Below are positions 1-6,062 of a stretch of 7,231 nt of DNA, in pieces. Both the position numbers and the translations under genes were made by a program. The notes beneath the pieces were generated by a model. The model worked only from the letters and a program-made list of their open reading frames with translations, had not been told where the DNA came from and ran no database searches. How positions within the stretch are numbered: position 1 is the first letter of the stretch; each line of letters begins with the position of its first letter. This DNA is from Bacteroidales bacterium (lineage in GTDB: Bacteria > Bacteroidota > Bacteroidia > Bacteroidales > GCA-2711565): positions 1 to 7,231 of the forward strand of contig JAOZUV010000034.1 in the NCBI GenBank assembly GCA_029938505.1, given 5' to 3'.

Positions 1-1
1 A

Positions 2-46
2 TCTTGCAATCCATGGGGTGGCAGTGGTCACGACCCAGTTCCCTAG
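2..46 (+). CDS. Possible 3' end of an upstream gene (partial)
   Basis: An open frame enters the window and ends at a TAG at 44-46; it would encode a C-terminus reading SCNPWGGSGHDPVP. The glycine-rich tail is plausible for a real protein, and this stretch is more GC-rich than the following bases. The other two forward frames are also open from the edge (TAA at 49-51, TGA at 57-59), so frame choice is uncertain. I do not recognise the protein and assign no function. No TAnnTTTG box lies between it and the protease at 71, so the protease may be transcribed from further upstream together with this gene. Confidence 0.3.
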   Translation, partial: SCNPWGGSGHDPVP

Positions 47-70
47 CTTAATTTTTTGAAATTTATAATT

Positions 71-1729
71 ATGAAACGTTTACTTTATAAAATTACCATT
101 TTAGTTTTCTTAAGTGTATCAAGCTTAGGTTTGCAAGCACAAAACGAGAACAATTTTAAAATTGGGAAAAACCTCGATATATATGCACATCTGTTAAACG
201 AACTGAATATTAATTATGTAGATACCATCAATATAGATGATTTAGTGCGCACCAGCATAGATGAAATGCTTAGAAAACTTGATCCCTACACTTTTTACAT
301 ATCAGAAGATGAAGTTGATGACTTCGAAGTTTTTACTACAGGAACCTATGGTGGTATTGGAGTAAACATTATTCAATTTGAAGGAAAGGTTATTGCCAGT
401 AGTGTTCACAAAGGTTTTTCAGGACAACGTGCAGGAATTAAGTCAGGTGATATTTTCATTGAAATAAATGGTGAAAATGTAGAAAGCAAAACCTCTTCGG
501 AAGTAAGTAAACTAGTCAAAGGAAAACCTGGATCAACAGTAAATATAAAATTTAAGCGTCTGAATGTTGAAGAAAATATTGTCGTTAACCTGAAAAGAGA
601 AACCATCAAAATTGACAATGTTCCTTATTATACAATTCTGGATAAAAACATTGGCTACATATACCTCAGCAGTTTTACAACCAATGCTGCCAAAGAAGTA
701 AAAAATGCTCTTCTAGAAATGAAAAATATTACTGAGCTAAAAGGTTTAATTTTAGATCTACGTGGTAATGGTGGAGGCTTAATGAATGAAGCTATAGAAA
801 TTGTAAATTTATTTGTAGAAAAAGGGAAGGAAGTTGTCAGTACAAAGGGAAAAATTACAAGCAAAAATTCAACTTACAAGGCTACTAAAACTCCTATCGA
901 TCTTAAAATTCCTTTAATAGTTTTGATAAATAATAATAGTGCATCTTCCTCTGAAATAGTGGCTGGAGCCATTCAGGATTTAGACAGAGGGGTTTTGATT
1001 GGACAACGATCATATGGTAAAGGGTTGGTACAAAATGTTGTACCACTGAATTATAATTCGCAGGTAAAAATTACTGTAGCAAAATACTATATCCCTAGCG
1101 GGAGATGCATACAAGCGATCGATTACTCATTGAAAGATGAAAATGGTCACTTCACAACAATTCCAGACTCCTTAATTTCAGAATTCAAAACCAGCACAGG
1201 ACGTAAAGTTTTTGATGGTGGTGGAATTGAGCCAGATATTAAAATCAAACCTAGAATTTTAAATAATATTACACTCAGCTTATACTCAAAATTACTCATT
1301 TTTAACTATGCTATTAAATATAATAGCGAACACAAAAGCATCCCAAACATTAAAAATTTCAAGCTAAGTGAAAAAGATTATCAAGATTTCATCAACTACG
1401 TTAAACAAAATGACTATGAATACGAAACTCAAAGTGAAAAATCTTTAATGACATTAATAAAAAATGCTAAAAAAGAAAAGTATTATAATGCAATCAAAGA
1501 CCAATTAGACACATTGGAGAAAAGTATAATTTATAATAAAGAAACTGATCTTGAAAAGCATAAAGATGAAATTCAACGATTACTAGAAATGGAAATTGCT
1601 GAAAAATATTACTTTGAAAAAGGACGAATTCAAGTACAATTAAAGAAAAACAAAGAAGTAGAAAAAGCGATAGAAATTTTAAAATCTGTAAATCAATATC
1701 AGGCTATATTAAAGCCTACAGAAAAATAA
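71..1729 (+). CDS. S41 family C-terminal processing peptidase (CtpA/Prc-like), secreted
   Basis: This is a periplasmic or envelope serine protease of the tail-specific (CtpA/CtpB/Prc) family, which cleaves proteins near their C-termini. I chose ATG at 71 over the in-frame TTG at 56 because it gives a clean signal peptide: MKRLLYK, then a hydrophobic stretch to about residue 20 and LQAQ near the cleavage site. Counting from this ATG (552 aa), residues 85-178 look like the substrate-binding PDZ domain, with TYGGIGV at 92-98 and the AGIKSGD turn at 121-127. Residues 190-345 are the protease core. SASSSE at 290-295 and YGKGLVQ at 315-321 match the family's Ser/Lys dyad; Ser292, Lys317 and Gln321 keep the 25- and 4-residue spacing of the CtpB triad, so it should be active. 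Residues 400-552 form a charged, mostly helical tail of unknown role. The next gene starts 7 bp after the stop, suggesting co-transcription. Family assignment is secure; the substrate is unknown. Confidence 0.93.
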   Translation: MKRLLYKITILVFLSVSSLGLQAQNENNFKIGKNLDIYAHLLNELNINYVDTINIDDLVRTSIDEMLRKLDPYTFYISEDEVDDFEVFTTGTYGGIGVNIIQFEGKVIASSVHKGFSGQRAGIKSGDIFIEINGENVESKTSSEVSKLVKGKPGSTVNIKFKRLNVEENIVVNLKRETIKIDNVPYYTILDKNIGYIYLSSFTTNAAKEVKNALLEMKNITELKGLILDLRGNGGGLMNEAIEIVNLFVEKGKEVVSTKGKITSKNSTYKATKTPIDLKIPLIVLINNNSASSSEIVAGAIQDLDRGVLIGQRSYGKGLVQNVVPLNYNSQVKITVAKYYIPSGRCIQAIDYSLKDENGHFTTIPDSLISEFKTSTGRKVFDGGGIEPDIKIKPRILNNITLSLYSKLLIFNYAIKYNSEHKSIPNIKNFKLSEKDYQDFINYVKQNDYEYETQSEKSLMTLIKNAKKEKYYNAIKDQLDTLEKSIIYNKETDLEKHKDEIQRLLEMEIAEKYYFEKGRIQVQLKKNKEVEKAIEILKSVNQYQAILKPTEK

Positions 1730-1736
1730 AATCAGC

Positions 1737-3374
1737 TTGAATAAAATAGCGGGTCGAACAAATCAGTACATATCAACACCATTTTTCATTGCCTTAACAC
1801 TAATAGCAATGAGCTTACCACTATCATTATTCATGATGAGTGTTATGCAGTTTGTTTTAGTAGGACTATGGGCTTACGAAGGCTATAACGACATTTCTGA
1901 CGGCAATATAGCGAAGCCTATAAGCCGATGGATTACATTCCCTCTTCATAACATTAAAACGAAAATTAGAAGCCTAAGATCGAATAAAATTGCTTTGGTA
2001 GTTTTTTCATTTTACCTAATCCCCTTATTGGGATTATTTTTCACTAACGACTATAAACATGCTGTTGACGAGCTACGGACTTATCTTCCAATTATTGTTT
2101 TAACATTAGTAATTGCTAGCTCAAAACCATTGAGTAAAAATCAACTAAACAGTCTACTCATATTTTATATTGCGGCAGTATTGAGTGGAAGTTTTTTTGG
2201 ATTAAATAAATTTATAGGACAAGAGTTTACTGACATTCGGGAATTATCCATTTTCATTCATCCCATTCGATTTAGCTTAAACATTTGTTTCTCAATTTTT
2301 ATAATGATTTATTTTATTTTCAAAAATGAATTTGAAAGCAGAGCTATAAATGTCATTTTTTCATTGAGTATAATTTGGCTTATTTACTTCTTGATTTTAA
2401 TGGAATCGGGGATGGGACTCTTCATACTTTGCCTCTTAAGTTTGAGCCTGCTCATTTATCGTGTTTTTAAAATAAAATCGATCTACAGATACCTATATCT
2501 GAGTCTTATGTTACTCATTCCAATTTTAGTTTTTTACTACATAAGTAGTGTGGTTTATAGCTTTTATGACACACCCAAAGTCCACCTAGCATCACTAAAT
2601 CCAAAAAGTGAATTGGGGAATACATACACTCACGACACACTTACTTATGGAGTAGAAAATGGTAAAATTATTGGCTTGTATATCTGCGAATCTGAATTAA
2701 GAGAGGCATGGAGCAAACGGAGTAAACTCTCTTTCGACGGACCAGACAATAATAAACAAGAGCTGAAAAGAACCCTCATCCGTTTTTTAAGTTCTCTTGA
2801 TTTACGTAAAGATGCTTCTGGAGTTGATCAACTCTCAGATGAATATATCCGTGCGATTGAAAAAGGAATTGCAAATATCCATTACTTAAAAAATCCAGGG
2901 ATCAAAACCAGAGTTCATAAATTCCTAATTGGTTATCAAAATTATAAGGTAAATGATAACCCCAATGGAAATTCAGTTATTCAACGATTCAAATATTGGA
3001 AAGCCTCCATTGAAATCATCAAGCATAATTTTTGGACGGGCGTTGGCACTGGCAACATCAGATCTGAGTTTGATAATTATTACCAAACAAGCAAAAGTAA
3101 ACTGAGACCGGAAAACAGAGGAATTTCTCACAACCAATATCTAAACTTTATGGTTAGTTTTGGAGTGTTTGGAGTCTGTTGGTTTTTATTTGTCTTAGTT
3201 TACCCATTGCGTTATCAAACAATAAGAAAAGATTATTACTACCTCATTTTTATCAGCATTATTCTCATTTCCATGCTGAGTGCTGACATCTTAAAAAATC
3301 AAGCTGGTATTAGTCTCTACGCCTTTTTTAATGCCCTATTCCTATTTGGGGGGAAAAGCAAAGATCAACATTGA
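1737..3374 (+). CDS. O-antigen ligase / Wzy-polymerase family membrane protein with enlarged periplasmic loop
   Basis: This is a multi-spanning inner-membrane protein of the WaaL/Wzy superfamily, which joins polyprenyl-linked glycans to lipid A-core or polymerises them at the periplasmic face. About 11 hydrophobic segments are visible (roughly 15-47, 85-103, 113-130, 139-158, 178-197, 204-222, 225-241, 250-272, 470-489, 500-517 and 521-538). The diagnostic C-terminal block is present: QRFKYWKASIEII (416-428), then GVGTGN (435-440), then HNQYLN (465-470), with His465 at the position usually conserved in ligases. Between residues 273 and 469 is an unusually long soluble loop of about 195 residues, with ICESELREAW (316-325) and EYIRAIEKGIANIHYL (369-384). 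The start is TTG; the next in-frame ATG (1809) would cut into the first membrane segment, so TTG is preferred. The gene lies 7 bp after the protease stop. Whether it acts as ligase, polymerase or protein O-glycosyltransferase cannot be decided from sequence. Confidence 0.85.
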   Translation: MNKIAGRTNQYISTPFFIALTLIAMSLPLSLFMMSVMQFVLVGLWAYEGYNDISDGNIAKPISRWITFPLHNIKTKIRSLRSNKIALVVFSFYLIPLLGLFFTNDYKHAVDELRTYLPIIVLTLVIASSKPLSKNQLNSLLIFYIAAVLSGSFFGLNKFIGQEFTDIRELSIFIHPIRFSLNICFSIFIMIYFIFKNEFESRAINVIFSLSIIWLIYFLILMESGMGLFILCLLSLSLLIYRVFKIKSIYRYLYLSLMLLIPILVFYYISSVVYSFYDTPKVHLASLNPKSELGNTYTHDTLTYGVENGKIIGLYICESELREAWSKRSKLSFDGPDNNKQELKRTLIRFLSSLDLRKDASGVDQLSDEYIRAIEKGIANIHYLKNPGIKTRVHKFLIGYQNYKVNDNPNGNSVIQRFKYWKASIEIIKHNFWTGVGTGNIRSEFDNYYQTSKSKLRPENRGISHNQYLNFMVSFGVFGVCWFLFVLVYPLRYQTIRKDYYYLIFISIILISMLSADILKNQAGISLYAFFNALFLFGGKSKDQH

Positions 3375-3388
3375 GTTATTTTGTATCT

Positions 3389-3396
3389 TAGCTTTG
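3389..3396 (+). promoter_or_regulatory. Bacteroidota-type -7 promoter box before cytidine deaminase
   Basis: TAGCTTTG is an exact match to the TAnnTTTG -7 consensus of the Bacteroidota housekeeping sigma factor. It lies in the 35-bp gap after the ligase gene. A TTG at 3371-3373 could be the -33 element, but its 15-bp spacing is shorter than the usual 17-23. Transcription would start near 3401-3404, giving a very short leader. That favours ATG at 3410 over TTG at 3401 as the deaminase start. No experimental support is available. Confidence 0.5.
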
Positions 3397-3409
3397 TAAT
3401 TTGAATAAA

Positions 3410-3898
3410 ATGAAGAAGGCAGAATTAAGAATAATTTACGAAGAATACCAAACCATAGACGAGCTTAGTACTCAAGATAGGGAATTGGTAAAAAAAGCCA
3501 CAGAAGCTCACAACAGAGCTTATGCACCCTACTCACAATATAATGTAGGAGCAGCATTATTATTGGAAGATGGAAATATAATTACAGGTAATAATCAAGA
3601 AAATGCAGCTTATCCATCAGGACTTTGCGCCGAGCGTGTTGCTATGTTTTATGCTTCGTCTCAATTTCCTACTACAAAAATGAAAACAATAGCAATTGCT
3701 GCTAAAGCTGAAAATTTCGTAATTTCAGAGGCTGTTGCTCCCTGTGGAGCATGCCGACAAGTCATGTCTGAATACGAAACAAAACAGAAATCACCCATTC
3801 GAATTATTTTAAAAGCAGAACAAGGGAAAATTCTTGCCTTCGAAAAAGTTGAAGATATACTTCCACTAATGTTTCACGCTGAAGAATTAAAAAAATAA
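3410..3898 (+). CDS. cdd: Cytidine deaminase
   Basis: This cytosolic zinc enzyme deaminates cytidine and deoxycytidine to uridine and deoxyuridine in pyrimidine salvage. From the ATG at 3410 the protein is 162 aa. Both halves of the signature are intact: CAER at 73-76 supplies zinc ligand Cys73 and proton shuttle Glu75, and PCGACRQ at 111-117 supplies Cys112 and Cys115. This three-cysteine pattern is that of the homotetrameric class. APYSQYNVGAALL (39-51) and NNQENAAYPSG (61-71) match the core and the ribose-binding Asn/Glu pair (Asn62, Glu64). About 20 extra N-terminal residues precede the core compared with the short Bacillus-type enzyme. An in-frame TTG at 3401 is a less likely start because it would sit at or before the predicted transcript start. 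The thioesterase gene follows after 9 bp, so the two are probably co-transcribed, though no metabolic link between them is obvious. Confidence 0.95.
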   Translation: MKKAELRIIYEEYQTIDELSTQDRELVKKATEAHNRAYAPYSQYNVGAALLLEDGNIITGNNQENAAYPSGLCAERVAMFYASSQFPTTKMKTIAIAAKAENFVISEAVAPCGACRQVMSEYETKQKSPIRIILKAEQGKILAFEKVEDILPLMFHAEELKK

Positions 3899-3907
3899 AA
3901 TTTCAAC

Positions 3908-4318
3908 ATGCAGCTAATCTCAACCAAAATATGCAAGACAAGCGATATCGGTATAAACGATAATTTATTTGGTGGAATTATGCTTCAATGGTTGGATGAA
4001 TCAGCTGGAGTAATGGCTTCTTCCCTTTGTTGTACTCCCAATATGATCACATTAAAAATGGACGAAGTTGTTTTTAAACGTCCTGTAAAAGTAAAAGATC
4101 ATATCCGCATATATGGCAGAGTTGATTCTGTAGGAAATACGTCTTTGCGTCTTTGCATAGAAGCCCGTCGTTTTGATTTTTCAAGCAAAATTGAAGAACC
4201 CGTTTGTACAACAAAAATCCTTTTTGTGAAGGTTGATTCAGAAGGGAATTCATCGCCTATCGAACCAGAGATGAAAGAGCGAATTGTAAAAATGCAGAAT
4301 AAGTGCCCAGAAAATTAA
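3908..4318 (+). CDS. Acyl-CoA thioesterase, hotdog fold (YciA/BACH-like)
   Basis: This 136-aa single-domain protein resembles the YciA/BFIT/BACH acyl-CoA hydrolases, which split acyl-CoA into free fatty acid and CoA in the cytoplasm. The family pattern runs in order: NDNLFGGIMLQWLDESAG (18-35) covers the central hotdog helix with the acidic catalytic position (Asp30/Glu31), then MDEVVFKRPVKVKDHIRIYGRV (in two pieces, 51-60 and 61-72) corresponds to the FxxPVxxGD-type strand, followed by the GNTSLRLCIEA strand (77-87). The length is normal for a one-domain subunit, which would assemble into multimers. It starts at an ATG 9 bp after the deaminase stop. Its stop lies 3 bp from the convergent GtrA stop. 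Chain-length preference cannot be read from the sequence. Roles in fatty-acid turnover or membrane lipid supply are both possible. Confidence 0.88.
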   Translation: MQLISTKICKTSDIGINDNLFGGIMLQWLDESAGVMASSLCCTPNMITLKMDEVVFKRPVKVKDHIRIYGRVDSVGNTSLRLCIEARRFDFSSKIEEPVCTTKILFVKVDSEGNSSPIEPEMKERIVKMQNKCPEN

Positions 4319-4321
4319 ACT

Positions 4322-4717
4322 CTAAGCAAACGTTAAAAAAGCATTTGCAAAAAAGTTCCATACAATAACCACTCCTATTGCAATCATTTTAGCAAAATAA
4401 AAGTTTAGTTTAAATCGATTGATCACAAAATACAGAATCAAGGTATTCAAACCCAATCCTATTATGGAAATAAGCAAAAACTCTGTATACTCAACAGCTA
4501 TCTCAGGATTTGTACTTTGAAATGTCCAAATACGGTTTAGAAAATAATTTGAGCTTGCTGCAATGGTAAATCCAATAGAATTTGCAATATATTTCTGGAT
4601 TTTAAAAACTTCCTTGCACAAATATGTAAATCCAAAATCTATAAAGAGACCGGAAAATCCAACCACTCCAAATTTTATAAATTTCAATAAAAAAGCCTTC
4701 GTAAATAATTCAGACAT
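4322..4717 (-). CDS. GtrA family membrane protein (putative polyprenyl-phosphate sugar translocation)
   Basis: This 131-aa protein has four hydrophobic segments (about 12-33, 42-60, 76-100 and 106-128) and belongs to the GtrA family. Members are thought to move polyprenyl-phosphate-linked sugars across the inner membrane for modification of surface glycans such as O-antigen. KFIKFGVVGFSGLFIDF (12-28) is the typical first segment. NYFLNRIWTF (57-66) and the related WNFFANAFLTF (120-130) are the two repeated family signatures that close each half. It starts at an ATG 24 bp after the stop of the YghO/bCerS-like gene, so the two probably share a transcript. No GtrB-type glycosyltransferase is present in the window, which is common for orphan GtrA genes. 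The assignment to family is firm; the substrate is unknown. Confidence 0.88.
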   Translation of the reverse strand: MSELFTKAFLLKFIKFGVVGFSGLFIDFGFTYLCKEVFKIQKYIANSIGFTIAASSNYFLNRIWTFQSTNPEIAVEYTEFLLISIIGLGLNTLILYFVINRFKLNFYFAKMIAIGVVIVWNFFANAFLTFA

Positions 4718-4741
4718 CAGCTTAATAGCTTTTCAATAGTT

Positions 4742-5932
4742 TTAGTCAACTACATTATTTTTAGTATTCATTGGAATAACACGTGATCTTTTATCCAATT
4801 TTTTATTGCTAAATAGTTTTCTGTAAGTAATATGTCTTTTGGCAAATTTCCCACCAACAGATTCGTGGAGCATTTGCATTTTCGGATTAAAATCACCCAC
4901 CCAACTCAATTCTACTTCAGTATAATGCGGTTTCTTTTTCATCACATGATTCATATGCCAAAAAATTCCGGACTCAACACCAAATTTCTGAAATTCAGGA
5001 ACAACACCCATTATTACTATCCTCGTACGAGTCATTGCCTTATTTTTTGATAAATAAAGAAAGCGAAGTTTATTCAATAAATGCATTTTCCCATTCATCT
5101 TTTTGAGTATCTGATTTGCATCAGGAAACATCACCAAAAAAGCAATAGGTTTTTTGTCGTTATAAACAAACCATATAAACTCCTCATCAATAATAGCCTT
5201 TGCTTTACTAAAAGACTCTTTCAAATCCTTCAAACTGATAGGCGTAAAATTTTCATGGAATTGCCATGCATTATCATAAATTTCCTTCAGGTCATTTATG
5301 TATTTATCAATGTTTTTTACCCGAAGATGCTCAAAATGATAACCTGGTTTTTTACGAATCCAATTGGCAATTTTCCAAAATCGTTCAGGAAAAGGAACAG
5401 TCATATCTAAATGGTTAGTAACCTGTTCAAAGAAAGATTCAAAGCCATATGTCTCAAAAAACTTTTGATAATAACTTTTATGATAACTCATTCCAAAGCT
5501 TGGCGAAAAATTAAAACCATCAACTAATAAACCCCAAAAATTATCATTTTCTCCAAAATTAATGGGACCATCCATAGCTTCCATTCCTTTGGTTTTAAGC
5601 CATTCAACACATTTATTAAAAAGCATAGATGCAGCATCTTTATCATCAATACATTCAAAGAAACCCACTCCACCTGTAGGTTGCTCAAAATTGTATGCTT
5701 TTTTCTCATTTACAAATGCAGCTACACGACCAACCAGATGATTATTATCGTCAACTAAAATCCAACGGATAGCATCACCATGGGTATAAAACACGTTTTT
5801 CTTAGGATCAAAAATGGCATTTATCATCGAATCCAATGGGCAAACCCAATATTGATCACCTTCATAAATTATATGCGCTACATCTAAAAATTTCCTAGAG
5901 AGGACTTTGGAGTTTACTTCAATTAACTTCAT
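4742..5932 (-). CDS. YghO/bCerS-like GNAT-fold acyltransferase homologue (candidate ceramide synthase)
   Basis: This 396-aa soluble-looking protein fits the YghO family, which includes the Caulobacter bacterial ceramide synthase bCerS; E. coli YghO is of similar length. Recognisable family blocks in order are YEGDQYWVCPL (23-33), LVGRVAAFVN (66-75), GFFE (90-93), DGPINFGENDNFWG (121-134) followed by LVDGF (136-140), and SYHKSYYQKFFETYGF (149-164). The C-terminal half looks like a GNAT acyl-CoA-binding core: VIMGVVPEFQKFGVESGIFW (306-325) resembles the pyrophosphate-binding loop and helix, and the ELSWVGDFN (341-349) strand precedes a short helix. There is no signal peptide or membrane segment. 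The start ATG is preceded by a TAnnTTTG box about 38 bp upstream. It is the first gene of a two-gene operon with GtrA. Family membership is what I see; N-acylation of a sphingoid base is inference from a characterised relative, and other acyl acceptors remain possible. Confidence 0.75.
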   Translation of the reverse strand: MKLIEVNSKVLSRKFLDVAHIIYEGDQYWVCPLDSMINAIFDPKKNVFYTHGDAIRWILVDDNNHLVGRVAAFVNEKKAYNFEQPTGGVGFFECIDDKDAASMLFNKCVEWLKTKGMEAMDGPINFGENDNFWGLLVDGFNFSPSFGMSYHKSYYQKFFETYGFESFFEQVTNHLDMTVPFPERFWKIANWIRKKPGYHFEHLRVKNIDKYINDLKEIYDNAWQFHENFTPISLKDLKESFSKAKAIIDEEFIWFVYNDKKPIAFLVMFPDANQILKKMNGKMHLLNKLRFLYLSKNKAMTRTRIVIMGVVPEFQKFGVESGIFWHMNHVMKKKPHYTEVELSWVGDFNPKMQMLHESVGGKFAKRHITYRKLFSNKKLDKRSRVIPMNTKNNVVD

Positions 5933-5969
5933 ACTTTATTAAATATTATCTGTAATGTGGACGAAATTA

Positions 5970-5977
5970 CAAAATTA
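5970..5977 (-). promoter_or_regulatory. -7 promoter box for the YghO/bCerS-like gtrA operon
   Basis: Read on the minus strand this is TAATTTTG, an exact match to the Bacteroidota TAnnTTTG consensus, 37 bp upstream of the ATG at 5932. The implied leader is about 25-30 nt. No TTG occurs at the expected -33 distance, so only half of the promoter is supported. Confidence 0.45.
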
Positions 5978-6033
5978 AATAATGGAAATGACTTGCTCGA
6001 ATATTTAGCACAATAAATCAAAATTATTCTCAT

Positions 6034-6041
6034 TATATTTG
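6034..6041 (+). promoter_or_regulatory. -7 promoter box for the LptF/G gene
   Basis: TATATTTG is an exact TAnnTTTG match ending 21 bp before the GTG start at 6063, implying a leader of roughly 15 nt. No TTG is found at the usual -33 spacing. It is arranged back to back with the minus-strand box at 5970-5977, about 56 bp away. Confidence 0.5.
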
Positions 6042-6062
6042 CAGTTAAACACAAAGTCTAAA

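Noticed and set aside
56..70. TTG at 56 as the protease start
   Set aside because: It adds five residues (MKFII) before the natural signal-peptide start MKRLLYK, and ATG at 71 is the better codon.
406..864. Two minus-strand open frames (406-618 and 655-864)
   Set aside because: Both are antisense to the PDZ and catalytic regions of the S41 protease, which are clearly the coding sense.
4326..4348. Inverted repeat GCAAA...TTTGC near the convergent gene ends, considered as a terminator
   Set aside because: The stem is only 5 bp with a 13-base loop, lies inside the GtrA coding region, and has no following U-tract in either direction.
5081..5410. A 109-codon open frame on the + strand (also one at 4832-5050)
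   Set aside because: Both lie antisense inside the YghO/bCerS-like gene, whose translation shows clear conserved blocks. The translations look like composition-driven shadows with no recognisable domain.
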